Positions 1 through 6,277 of a DNA stretch of 11,219 nt are shown here, piece after piece; within the stretch, counting starts at the first letter, position 1; every line of letters starts with the position of its first letter. The notes under the pieces were generated by a model that saw only the letters and a list, made by a program, of their open reading frames with translations, searched no databases and had not been told where the DNA came from. This DNA comes from Candidatus Luteimonas excrementigallinarum. GTDB lineage: Bacteria; Pseudomonadota; Gammaproteobacteria; Xanthomonadales; Xanthomonadaceae. The position numbers were made by a program, and so were the translations under genes. The stretch is taken from NCBI GenBank assembly GCA_019115725.1, contig DXCY01000171.1:1-11219 (forward strand), given 5' to 3'.

Positions 1-390
1 CGACTGCACGGCGCCCACGGCGGTACCGATATTGAACTCGGCGTCCGAGCCGCGGTAGCGGGCCGGGTTGAGTGCGCCGGTCAGCACGATGGTCTTGTCG
101 GCCAGGCTTTCCAGCGCCCGCGCCGTTTCCACCATCGAGTCGGTGCCGTGGGTGATCAGCACGTGGCGGCTGGACTGGGCGGCAATGGTGGCCCGGATCA
201 GCTCGCGGTCCCCGTCGTTCAGATGCAGGGAGTCCTTGCGCAGGATCGGGATCACCCGGAAGCGGAATGCGACGCCCAGCTCCTGCAGGATCTGCCCGAT
301 CTGGGGTTCGCCCACCTGGAAGTCCGACTTGTCATCGAAATACACCTTGTCGATGGTGCCGCCGGTGGTGACGATCAGCAGTTCTTCCAT
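1..390 (-). CDS. Single-domain asparaginase-like protein (partial, 3' end off window)
   Basis: The reading frame starts at ATG 390 and runs off the left edge after 130 codons. The translation shows the asparaginase/glutaminase N-terminal signatures: TTGGTIDK at residues 8-15, where Thr12 is the expected nucleophile, and HGTDSMVETA at 81-90, which carries the second catalytic Thr-Asp pair. LTGALNPARYRGSDAEFNIG at 103-122 matches the third conserved block. Classical L-asparaginases are about 330 residues in two domains. A short family of about 165 residues, made of the N-terminal domain only, occurs in pseudomonads and xanthomonads, and the spacing here (Lys-Val-Tyr-Phe-Asp after the first motif, Ala-Val-Gln near residue 129) fits that family better. 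About 35 residues would then lie outside the window. The expected reaction is amide hydrolysis of asparagine or a related substrate in the cytoplasm, but activity of the short form is uncertain. The gene lies 66 bases after the DUF2069 stop and may share its transcript or use the weak TAGAAT element at 427-432. Confidence 0.85.
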   Translation of the reverse strand, partial: MEELLIVTTGGTIDKVYFDDKSDFQVGEPQIGQILQELGVAFRFRVIPILRKDSLHLNDGDRELIRATIAAQSSRHVLITHGTDSMVETARALESLADKTIVLTGALNPARYRGSDAEFNIGTAVGAVQS

Positions 391-426
391 AGGGCGTGTG
401 ACAATCAGGCAGCGGAAAGAGCGTGC

Positions 427-432
427 ATTCTA
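427..432 (-). promoter_or_regulatory. Possible -10 element for the asparaginase gene
   Basis: On the minus strand TAGAAT (432 to 427) matches the sigma70 -10 consensus at five of six positions. It lies in an otherwise GC-rich 66-base gap, about 37 bases before the ATG at 390. No -35 hexamer is visible at the usual spacing; that position reads CCCCGG. The element could give the asparaginase its own start site, or could be chance. Confidence 0.25.
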
Positions 433-436
433 TCCG

Positions 437-454
437 CCCGGCGAGGTGGCCGGG
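437..454 (-). terminator. GC hairpin just after the DUF2069 stop codon
   Basis: CCCGGC (437-442) and GCCGGG (449-454) form a perfect 6-base inverted repeat around a 6-base loop. In the minus-strand transcript the hairpin begins 2 bases after the DUF2069 stop. No T-run follows (the next bases are GGATAGAAT), so it is not a canonical intrinsic terminator. It may attenuate readthrough into the asparaginase gene or protect the 3' end of the upstream message. Confidence 0.3.
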
Positions 455-456
455 GC

Positions 457-798
457 TCAGTCGGATCGACGCCTGCGGCGTGCGGCCAGCCCGGGCCAGC
501 TGGCCAGCAGGATGATCGCCAGCGCCAGCAGCACTTCGGCCAGCGCCAGCCAGCGATAGGCGGGGTTGCTCCAGGCTTCCATCACCCCGTGGCTGAACCA
601 CAGCAGCCCGCCCACGCCCGACCAGAACGTGGCCAGACGGTTGCCGGCCAGCACGCCCGCAGCCAGCAGCAGCGGCGGCGCGATGAACACCACCAGCGCC
701 GTGGCCATGTGGCCGCGCCCCAGGTACCAGAGCGCGAACACGCCGGCCAGGGCGAACAGGGTGGCGGCATGGGTGATGCGCAGCGTACGGGCGCTCAT
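457..798 (-). CDS. DUF2069 family small inner-membrane protein
   Basis: This 113-residue protein is almost entirely hydrophobic, with about four predicted membrane segments near residues 10-26, 32-51, 55-72 and 82-100. It ends in a basic tail (ARRRRRSD). The central Trp-Phe-Ser-His-Gly-Val-Met-Glu-Ala stretch (67-75), a conserved-looking aromatic/His/Gly/Glu signature between membrane helices 3 and 4, and the overall size fit the DUF2069 family of proteobacterial membrane proteins. No function is established for that family, and none can be read from the sequence. The ATG at 798 overlaps the wrbA stop by 4 bases (ATGA at 795-798), so translation is probably coupled to wrbA. That linkage hints at a membrane partner for quinone or redox metabolism, but this is inference from neighbourhood only. 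Confidence 0.8.
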   Translation of the reverse strand: MSARTLRITHAATLFALAGVFALWYLGRGHMATALVVFIAPPLLLAAGVLAGNRLATFWSGVGGLLWFSHGVMEAWSNPAYRWLALAEVLLALAIILLASWPGLAARRRRRSD

Positions 799-1388
799 GA
801 CGCCAGTTTCGCCGCAAGCGTGGCCACGCGCCGTCCAAGAGCACGGGCCAGCGTGGTTTCATCGTCGGTTGGCCGCCCGTCGTCCCCGCTGCCGGCCACG
901 TGGCTGGCACCGTAGGGCGTGCCCCCGCTGCGTGTGCTGCTCAGGGCCGGCTCGGTGAACGGGATGCCGACAATCACGCAGCCGTGGTGCAGCAGCGGGA
1001 TCATCATCGACAGCAGGGTCGATTCCTGGCCGCCATGCATGGTCGAGGACGAGGTGAACACGGCCGCCGGCTTGCCCGCCAGGGTGCCGCTGGCCCACTC
1101 GGCGCCGAGACCGTCGATGCAGTACTTGAGCGGCGCGGCCATGTTGCCGAACCGGGTGGGGCTGCCCAGCAGCAGGCCGTCGCACTCATCGAAATCCGCG
1201 GGTTCCACGAAGGGCGCACCCTCGGCCGGCACCGGCGGCTCGGCGGTGCGGGTCACGGGCGCCACCGGCGGTACGGTGCGCAGGCGCGCCCGGCAGCCGG
1301 CCACTTCTTCCACGCCGCGCGCGATCTGCCGCGCCAGTCGCGCCACCGAACCGTTGCGGCTGTAGTAGAGCACCAGAATTTCGGTCAT
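795..1388 (-). CDS. wrbA: WrbA-type NAD(P)H:quinone oxidoreductase
   Basis: This 197-residue cytoplasmic flavodoxin-fold protein matches the WrbA (type IV quinone oxidoreductase) length. Visible FMN-site motifs are YYSRNGSVARLA (8-19, phosphate loop), GSPTRFGNMAAPLKY (75-89), TSSSTMHGGQESTL (112-125) and GGTPYGASHVAG (155-166). The family carries out two-electron reduction of quinones with NADH or NADPH, avoiding semiquinone radicals, and is usually tetrameric. The start at 1388 (MTEILVLYYS) is chosen because the flavodoxin beta-strand begins there. The open frame extends further upstream, but that extension has no homologous character and would enter the divergent yihY gene. A weak GGGCAGGA purine stretch precedes the ATG. 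The gene diverges from yihY across 59 bases and overlaps the DUF2069 gene at its 3' end. Confidence 0.95.
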   Translation of the reverse strand: MTEILVLYYSRNGSVARLARQIARGVEEVAGCRARLRTVPPVAPVTRTAEPPVPAEGAPFVEPADFDECDGLLLGSPTRFGNMAAPLKYCIDGLGAEWASGTLAGKPAAVFTSSSTMHGGQESTLLSMMIPLLHHGCVIVGIPFTEPALSSTRSGGTPYGASHVAGSGDDGRPTDDETTLARALGRRVATLAAKLAS

Positions 1389-1447
1389 CGTCCTGCCCTT
1401 CGAAAGCGGCAAGGATAGAGCATCCGGCTTCGGGTACTCTCGCTGCG

Positions 1448-2722
1448 ATGGAACCTCGGCCCACACTGCAGCGCCTGAAGGAACGCCTGGTGGATCGCGC
1501 CCGCGCGCGATCCTTCGTCCGTTTCCTGGCCCGGCGCTTTTTCGACGACCGGCTGTTCGAGGCGGCCGGCGCGCTGTCGTTCACCACGGTGCTGGCGCTG
1601 GTGCCGCTGTCGATCGTGATCTTCGGCGTGCTTTCCGCCTTCCCGGTGTTCGAGCAATGGAGCCGGGTGCTGCAGGACTTCATCTTCTCCAACTTCGTGC
1701 CCAGCGCGGCGCAGGCGGTGGAGTCCTACCTGCTGCAGTTCTCGGCCAATACCGGACAGCTCACGGCCATGGGTGTGATCACCCTGGTGGTGACGGTGCT
1801 GATCACCCTGCAGGGCGTGGAAACAGCCTTCAACCGGATCTGGCGGGTGAAGGCGGCGCGGCCGCAGATCTCGCGCTTCCTGGTGTACTGGACGGTGCTG
1901 ACCCTGGGCGCGCTGGTGGCCAGCGCCTCGATCGCGGTGATGACCAGCGTGTTCGCACTGGATATCTTCCGCACCGTGTCCGGCGCCTGGCTGCAGCGCA
2001 ACCTGGTGGGCATGGCACCGTTTGCCATCGAGCTGCTGGCCTTCGCCACGATCTACCGGGTGGTGCCGCACCGCACGGTCAAATGGCGGCACGCCTTCGC
2101 CGGTGCGTTGCTGGCGGCGGTGCTGCTTGAGGTGCTGAAACGGCTGATTGCCCTGTACCTGGGCAGCTTCGACGCCTACGAGCGGATCTACGGCCAGGTC
2201 GCGTTCTTCCCGATCCTGCTGCTGTGGATCTACATGGCCTGGGTGTCGGTGCTGCTGGGCGCCTCGTTCGCCTCGTCGGTGTCGGCGTTCCGCTACCAGC
2301 CGGCGTCCATGCGCCTGCCGGAGGGCTACGAGATCTACGGGCTGCTGCGCCTGCTGGGCCGCTTTGCCCATGCCCGGCAGGAGGGGCGCGGCCTGCACAG
2401 CGATGCGCTGCAGGCATTGGAACCGTGCCTGACCGACAGCCTGGTGCAGCAGATGCTGGGCCAGCTGGCGAAAATCGGCCTGGTCATCCGCGCCGAAACC
2501 GGTGAATGGCTGCTGGCGCGGGACCTGGACGACCTGACCCTGGCCGATCTTTACGAAGCCTGTCAGCTGCGTGTGCCAATCTCCGAAGCGCGCCTGCCGT
2601 GTCGCGATGACGCGCTGGGCGCGGCCGCGGCAGCCGCGGTGGATGAGCTGCGACTGCCGCTGCGCGAGCACCTCAAGCGCAGGGTCGGCAGCCTGTATGA
2701 CTTTCCCAGGGAGAACACATGA
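1448..2722 (+). CDS. yihY: YihY/BrkB family inner-membrane protein with C-terminal cytosolic extension
   Basis: This 424-residue protein has a YihY/BrkB (UPF0761) membrane domain with about six hydrophobic segments, roughly 40-65, 105-125, 145-170, 188-205, 215-235 and 250-278. Family-like stretches include AAGALSFTTVLALVPL (39-54), LQGVETAFNRIWRV (121-134) and YGQVAFFPILLLWIY (248-262). The family was once misnamed ribonuclease BN, but that activity belongs to another gene (elaC/rbn); the true role of YihY is unsettled. E. coli YihY is about 290 residues. Here a further 140 hydrophilic residues (about 285-424) follow, with a helix-turn-helix-like pattern (GLHSDALQALEPCLTDSLV, then LAKIGLVIRAETGEWLLARD) suggesting a winged-helix fold. 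Such extensions are known in pseudomonad and xanthomonad homologues. The start at 1448 gives the full N-terminus but has no clear ribosome binding site. The stop overlaps the next gene by 4 bases. Confidence 0.9.
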   Translation: MEPRPTLQRLKERLVDRARARSFVRFLARRFFDDRLFEAAGALSFTTVLALVPLSIVIFGVLSAFPVFEQWSRVLQDFIFSNFVPSAAQAVESYLLQFSANTGQLTAMGVITLVVTVLITLQGVETAFNRIWRVKAARPQISRFLVYWTVLTLGALVASASIAVMTSVFALDIFRTVSGAWLQRNLVGMAPFAIELLAFATIYRVVPHRTVKWRHAFAGALLAAVLLEVLKRLIALYLGSFDAYERIYGQVAFFPILLLWIYMAWVSVLLGASFASSVSAFRYQPASMRLPEGYEIYGLLRLLGRFAHARQEGRGLHSDALQALEPCLTDSLVQQMLGQLAKIGLVIRAETGEWLLARDLDDLTLADLYEACQLRVPISEARLPCRDDALGAAAAAAVDELRLPLREHLKRRVGSLYDFPRENT

Positions 2723-3315
2723 ACATGCGATACCTGTTGGCGGCACTTCTGGCTGGCGCGATGCTGGCCGCCTGCCAGGGCGAGGCCCCGCCGCCCGCCG
2801 GGCCGGAGACCGCGCCCGTGACCGGGGTGCCGGAAGTGCCGGAGGCCGCGGCTGGAGGCGATCAGGCCGAGCCCTCCATGCCGGCCGTTCCCACGCTGCA
2901 GCTGCAGACCCTGGACGGCGCGCAGTACGACCTTGCCGACCATCGCGGCAAATGGGTGGTGGTGAATTTCTGGGCGACGTGGTGTGCGCCGTGCCGGGAA
3001 GAGATGCCGGAACTCTCGGCCCTGGCCAGCCTGCGTGAGCATATCGAGGTGCTGGGCCTGGCCTATGAGGACATCGAGGCGGAGGCGCTGCGCGGATTTC
3101 TCGAGCAGCACCCGGTGACCTATCCCATTGCCATCATCGATACCTATGACCCGCCAGCGGATTTCGACACGCCGCGCGGACTGCCGATGACCTATCTCAT
3201 CGGCCCGGATGGCAGCGTGGCCAGGAAGTTCCTGGGACCGATCAGCGCCGCCGATATCGAGGCCGCCATTGCCGAGGCGGGCGGCCCGGATCTGCCGGCG
3301 CAGGAGCAGGCGTAG
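2719..3315 (+). CDS. TlpA-like thioredoxin-fold lipoprotein
   Basis: This 198-residue protein begins with a lipoprotein signal peptide: a short basic start, a hydrophobic core at residues 5-16, and the lipobox Leu-Ala-Ala-Cys with Cys19 as the lipidated residue. A Pro/Ala/Glu-rich linker (about 21-57) leads into a TlpA/ResA-type thioredoxin domain. NFWATWCAPCREEMPEL (83-99) carries the redox pair Cys89-Cys92, and Pro156 in RGLPMTYLI is the expected cis-proline. Family members reduce or exchange disulfides in the periplasm, for example in cytochrome c maturation or oxidative protection; the specific substrate is unknown. Gln after the lipidated Cys would favour outer-membrane sorting by the E. 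coli +2 rule. The ATG at 2719 is preferred over 2725 because AGGGAG (2708-2713) lies 5 bases upstream, and the start overlaps the yihY stop (ATGA). Confidence 0.9.
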   Translation: MNMRYLLAALLAGAMLAACQGEAPPPAGPETAPVTGVPEVPEAAAGGDQAEPSMPAVPTLQLQTLDGAQYDLADHRGKWVVVNFWATWCAPCREEMPELSALASLREHIEVLGLAYEDIEAEALRGFLEQHPVTYPIAIIDTYDPPADFDTPRGLPMTYLIGPDGSVARKFLGPISAADIEAAIAEAGGPDLPAQEQA

Positions 3316-3318
3316 CCG

Positions 3319-4428
3319 TCAGGCGGTGGCCGGCTCGTCCTCGAATGCCGGGTAATCGGTGTAGCCCGCTGCGCCGCCGCCGTAGAAGCTGCCTTCGTCG
3401 GCTTCGGCCAGCGGCCAGTCGTTGCGCAGCCGCTCGACCAGGTCAGGATTGGAGATGAACGGCCGGCCGAACGCGACCAGGTCGCCGAAGCCTTCGTGCA
3501 GGTCGGCCTCCGCGCCGGCCCGGTCGTAGTTGCCGGCAATGATGAAGTTGGCCGCACAGGCGGTGCGGAATTCACGCAGGAAATCGCGACCGGCATTGGC
3601 CAGCACGCTGCCGCGGTTGGCCAGGTGCACATAGGCCAGCTCGCGCTTGCCGAGTTCGCGCGCCAGCGTCATCCAGGTCTCCGCTTCGCCCTCGAAGGCG
3701 GGCATGTCGAAGATGCGGTTGAACGGGGAGACCCGCACCCCGGTCCGGCTGCCGCCGATGGCCTCGGAGACCGCGTCGATGGTTTCCAGCAGCAGGCGCA
3801 GCCGGTTGTCGATCTCCGCGCCGCCGTAGCGGTCATCGCGGGTGTTGAGCCCGCCGTTGATGAACTGTTCGAACAGGTAGCCGTTGGCACCGTGGATCTC
3901 GATGCCGTCAAAGCCGGCCTCGATCGCGTTGCGCGCCGCGGCAACGAAGTCGGCGGTGATGCCGGGGATCTCGTCCGTGGCCAGTGCCCGCGGCTTGCTC
4001 ACCGGCATCTGGCCGGGGGTGCCGTCCTCGCGGTAGCCGAAGGCGTTCACGTCTTCCGCCGCCACCGCCACCGGGCCCACCGGGGCGCGCTCGTAGGGCT
4101 GCACCGAGCAGTGCGCCACGCGGCCCACGTGCCAGAGCTGGGCGAAGATCGCGCCGCCACGGGCGTGCACGGCGGCGGTCACCGCCTTCCAGCCCTGCAC
4201 CTGTGCATTGCTGTGCATGCCGGGGGTGAACAGGTAGCCCCGACCCTGCTCGGACACCTGCGCGCCTTCGGTGATGACCAGGCCGGCGCTGGCGCGCTGG
4301 CCGTAATAGGTGGCGGTCAGTGCATCGGGCACGGTGCTGGGGGCGCGCGAACGCGTCATCGGCGCCATCACGATGCGGTTGCGCAGCTGCAGTCCCTGCA
4401 GCTTGAAGCCGTCGAACAGTGTGGACAT
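3319..4428 (-). CDS. Old Yellow Enzyme family NADH:flavin oxidoreductase (NemA-like alkene reductase)
   Basis: This 369-residue FMN enzyme is full length for class I Old Yellow Enzymes (E. coli NemA is about 365). It is predicted to be a TIM barrel with FMN contacts at VMAPMTRSRA (20-29, including the class-typical Thr25), the EGAQVSEQGRGY and FAQLWHVGR blocks, and GRPFISNPDLVERL (321-334) near the C-terminus. The substrate-activating pair His179/Asn182 and the proton donor Tyr184 sit in HGANGYLFEQF (179-189). The expected reaction is NAD(P)H-dependent reduction of alpha,beta-unsaturated carbonyls such as N-ethylmaleimide, and of quinones or nitro-esters. The start at 4428 fits the family N-terminus (MSTLFDGFKL); an in-frame upstream ATG at 4464 would add 12 residues lying over the inverted repeat. 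The gene converges on the TlpA gene with only 3 bases between stops. Its start codon abuts a 10-base inverted repeat, suggesting dedicated regulation, as seen with repressor-controlled nemA genes. Confidence 0.92.
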   Translation of the reverse strand: MSTLFDGFKLQGLQLRNRIVMAPMTRSRAPSTVPDALTATYYGQRASAGLVITEGAQVSEQGRGYLFTPGMHSNAQVQGWKAVTAAVHARGGAIFAQLWHVGRVAHCSVQPYERAPVGPVAVAAEDVNAFGYREDGTPGQMPVSKPRALATDEIPGITADFVAAARNAIEAGFDGIEIHGANGYLFEQFINGGLNTRDDRYGGAEIDNRLRLLLETIDAVSEAIGGSRTGVRVSPFNRIFDMPAFEGEAETWMTLARELGKRELAYVHLANRGSVLANAGRDFLREFRTACAANFIIAGNYDRAGAEADLHEGFGDLVAFGRPFISNPDLVERLRNDWPLAEADEGSFYGGGAAGYTDYPAFEDEPATA

Positions 4429-4463
4429 GGGTGGATCCCGGGAACTGGTTTCAGATCCACCCA
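4428..4463. promoter_or_regulatory. Perfect 10-base inverted repeat at the Old Yellow Enzyme start (putative operator or hairpin)
   Basis: TGGGTGGATC (4428-4437) and GATCCACCCA (4454-4463) are exact reverse complements separated by 16 bases. The proximal arm ends on the first base of the minus-strand ATG, and the distal arm touches a TTAAAT element (4469 to 4464) that could be a -10 box. As DNA, it could be a repressor operator covering the transcription start and ribosome binding site. As RNA, the stem would hold the bases just before the start codon, including part of the GGGA that could serve as Shine-Dalgarno. The sequence alone does not say which. Confidence 0.55.
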
Positions 4464-4469
4464 ATTTAA
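4464..4469 (-). promoter_or_regulatory. Possible -10 element for the Old Yellow Enzyme gene
   Basis: TTAAAT on the minus strand is a rare AT-rich hexamer in this GC-rich region, 36 bases before the ATG. A start site about 7 bases downstream would fall inside the distal arm of the inverted repeat, which suits repressor control. No convincing -35 hexamer is seen at 16-18 bases spacing, so the call is tentative. Confidence 0.3.
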
Positions 4470-4522
4470 GCGGTCCGGCCGCGCTTTTGGCTTTGTCTGG
4501 TGGAACGCAGGGTCCCGCGGCG

Positions 4523-5095
4523 TCAGGCGCCGCGCGGCAGCACGGTCAGCACCCGGGCCACGAACTCGTGGAACTCGCTCAGATACTGGCGCAGGAAATC
4601 AGCGGTGGATTCGTTGGCGATCTCGCCGGCCTCGTTGATCATGCCGTCGCGGAACTGGATATAGGCCTCCGGTGCATTCATCTGTGGCGAGTTGAGGAAG
4701 CCCAGGATGCTGCGCAGATGCTGCTGGCCCACCGCGGTGCCGATCGCACCGGGCGAGGTGCCGATCACGCCGGAGGGGATGTTGGCGAACGAGTTGCTGC
4801 CCCACGGGCGGCTGGCCCAGTCGATGGCGTTCTTGAGTGCGCCCGGGATCGAGCGGTTGTATTCCGGGGTGACGATCAGGATCGCGTCCGAGTCCTCGAT
4901 GGCCTGCTTGAACCGGCGCCCGACCTCGGGATAGTCCGCATCGTAGTCATAGCTGTAGAGCGGCAGGTCCTTGAATTCGATCTCATGGAACTGCAGCTGT
5001 TCCGGGGCCAGTTTGAACAGCGCGTTGGCGAGTTTGCGGTTGATCGATTCAGTGGCAAGGCTGCCAATCAGATAACCCACCTTGTACGTTTTCAT
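4523..5095 (-). CDS. NADPH-dependent FMN reductase / chromate-quinone reductase-like flavoprotein
   Basis: This 190-residue cytoplasmic protein belongs to the NADPH-dependent FMN reductase family (flavodoxin-like fold, as in ChrR/YieF and ArsH-type proteins). The FMN phosphate loop is GSLATESINRKLA (11-23), and the hallmark TPEYNRSIPGALKNAIDWAS (76-95) is complete. GVIGTSPGAIGTAVGQQHLR (109-128) matches the third conserved block. Members reduce free flavin, quinones, azo dyes or metals with NAD(P)H; the substrate cannot be decided here. Two ATGs lie in tandem at 5098 and 5095. AGGAG (5106 to 5102) is 3 bases from the first and 6 from the second, so 5095 is preferred. The Old Yellow Enzyme gene follows after 94 bases on the same strand; the two may cooperate in electrophile or quinone detoxification, but separate promoters are possible. 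Confidence 0.9.
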   Translation of the reverse strand: MKTYKVGYLIGSLATESINRKLANALFKLAPEQLQFHEIEFKDLPLYSYDYDADYPEVGRRFKQAIEDSDAILIVTPEYNRSIPGALKNAIDWASRPWGSNSFANIPSGVIGTSPGAIGTAVGQQHLRSILGFLNSPQMNAPEAYIQFRDGMINEAGEIANESTADFLRQYLSEFHEFVARVLTVLPRGA

Positions 5096-5165
5096 CATCG
5101 ACTCCTGGCTGGGAAGGCAGGGCATGCGCGGGGGTATGCCGCGGGCCCGTTGTATCACGCAGGGA

Positions 5166-5705
5166 TCAAGGATTCTGTGCAGCGCGCAGGCGGGCGGCGC
5201 GCTCGGCCTGCTCCGCGTCCAGCGGCGGCGGCCGCGCGCTGGCCGGCTGTACCTGGTCTTTCCATCCGGGCAGGCGGGTCACTGCTTCGGCGGCCTTGAG
5301 CAGGCCGTAGTTGATGCCGAGCATGATGTAGCCACCGCTCAGGGAGACCTCTTCCACGCTGGGCGGTTCGTTCCAATGGCGCTGGAAGGTGTTGGCGTCC
5401 GGATCGAACAGCGGGCGGAAGGCGAAGGGATCCACCCATTCCGGGCGCTTGCCGACCACCCGGATGGTGTCGAAGTTGGCGACGGCGTCAGCCGTCCCGT
5501 CCGCGTCCGCCGGGTGCGTGGCGGATGGCTCCGTTCCGCCCGGCTGCGGTGTGTGTGGTTCTGCGGGTGTTTCCTGCCCGGCGGGCACGCCGGTCTCCTG
5601 CGCGTGGCCATGTGATGCCAGCGCAGCGGGCAGCAGCACGCCGGCCAGCGCCACCCGGGCCCATCGCTGCCGGCGCGTTGCACCATCCATGGTGGCTGCC
5701 GGCAT
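5166..5705 (-). CDS. Exported protein of unknown function
   Basis: I do not recognise this 179-residue protein. It has an N-terminal Sec-type signal peptide: basic RRQRWAR at 11-17, a hydrophobic stretch to about residue 30, and a likely signal-peptidase I site after Ala35 (HGHA then QET). A low-complexity Pro/Thr/Glu/Ala/Gly segment (36-76) follows. A compact, probably conserved core (about 78-152) contains DTIRVVGKRPEWVDPFAF (79-96), RHWNEPPSVEEV (109-120) and GGYIMLGINYGLLKAAEAV (124-142). A Pro/Ala-rich, charged tail ends the protein. DTIRVVGKR loosely recalls the segment before TonB-receptor plug domains, but there is no barrel and I do not claim a link. Mature location is probably the periplasm. 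The ATG at 5705 has AGGA 11 bases upstream; ATG 5690 is an alternative that still leaves a signal peptide. The gene begins 7 bases after the moaB stop, so it is probably cotranscribed with moaB. Confidence 0.7.
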   Translation of the reverse strand: MPAATMDGATRRQRWARVALAGVLLPAALASHGHAQETGVPAGQETPAEPHTPQPGGTEPSATHPADADGTADAVANFDTIRVVGKRPEWVDPFAFRPLFDPDANTFQRHWNEPPSVEEVSLSGGYIMLGINYGLLKAAEAVTRLPGWKDQVQPASARPPPLDAEQAERAARLRAAQNP

Positions 5706-5712
5706 GGCTGGG

Positions 5713-6231
5713 TTATTCCTTCAGGCGCGGCCGCAGCGTGGACAGGTTGCAGGGGCCGGTGCGGGCGTCCAGCTGGTCGCGGATGATCCTTTCCCAGCCG
5801 GTGCGGCAGGCCGAGGTGGAGCCGGGCAGGCAGAACAGGAAGGTGCCGTTGGCCACGCCGGCAAAGGCGCGGGACTGCAGGGCGGAGGTGCCGATTTCCT
5901 CGTAGGACAGGGCCCGGAACAGCTCGCCGAAGCCCGGCATCTCCTTGTCCAGCAGCGGCAGCAGCGCCTCCGGCGTGGAGTCGCGGCCGGTGAAGCCGGT
6001 GCCCCCGGTCACGATGATCCCGTCCACGGTCTCATCCGCGATCCATTGTGAGATCCGGGCCCGCAGCAGGTAGCGGTTGTCCGGCAGCAGGGTGCGGTCA
6101 GCCAGGCAATGGCCCTCGGCCTGCAGGGCCTGGACCAGCCAGTCGCCGGAGGTGTCGGTATCGGGAGTGCGGCTGTCGGAAACCGTCAGCACGCAGATGG
6201 AAAGTGGGGTGGACTGATCGTTTGTGCTCAT
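5713..6231 (-). CDS. moaB: Molybdenum cofactor biosynthesis protein B
   Basis: This 172-residue protein matches MoaB in length (E. coli MoaB is 170) and in all conserved blocks: TVSDSRTPDTDTSGDWLV (16-33), the molybdopterin-binding DGIIVTGGTGFTGRDSTPEA (70-89), and LPGSTSACRTGWERII (135-150) followed by QLDARTGPCNL (153-163). MoaB-fold proteins bind molybdopterin and, in MogA and eukaryotic homologues, adenylylate it before molybdenum insertion; the exact duty of bacterial MoaB is less clear. It acts in the cytoplasm. The start at 6231 (MSTNDQSTPL) fits the family; an upstream in-frame ATG at 6267 adds a basic 12-residue stretch with no family resemblance. No strong ribosome binding site is visible. 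The gene lies 46 bases after prfA on the same strand, with no other molybdenum cofactor gene in the window. Confidence 0.93.
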   Translation of the reverse strand: MSTNDQSTPLSICVLTVSDSRTPDTDTSGDWLVQALQAEGHCLADRTLLPDNRYLLRARISQWIADETVDGIIVTGGTGFTGRDSTPEALLPLLDKEMPGFGELFRALSYEEIGTSALQSRAFAGVANGTFLFCLPGSTSACRTGWERIIRDQLDARTGPCNLSTLRPRLKE

Positions 6232-6277
6232 TCGATGAGCGTAGCGGCTCCCGCGGCGATGCGCCATGCGGTCACGC

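Noticed and set aside
1389..1447. Promoters in the wrbA/yihY divergent gap
   Set aside because: TATCCT on the minus strand and TACTCT on the plus strand are only weakly like -10 boxes, and neither has a -35 at proper spacing.
1385..2746. Minus-strand open frame of 453 codons opposite yihY
   Set aside because: Its translation is rich in Gln, Arg, His and Gly with no domain character, typical of antisense shadows in GC-rich genes. The plus strand has clear YihY membrane helices.
4468..4486. AAGCG/CGCTT inverted repeat as a terminator for the FMN reductase gene
   Set aside because: The stem is only 5 bases with a 9-base loop, and no T-run follows in the minus-strand direction.
3496..4638. Plus-strand open frame of 380 codons opposite the Old Yellow Enzyme gene
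   Set aside because: It crosses a gene boundary and the inverted repeat, has low-complexity shadow composition, and contradicts a complete catalytic frame on the minus strand.
5121..5140. GGCAT/ATGCC hairpin in the FMN reductase leader as a riboswitch or attenuator
   Set aside because: It is a 5-base stem with a 10-base loop, too weak to stand out in GC-rich sequence, with no resemblance to the FMN riboswitch.
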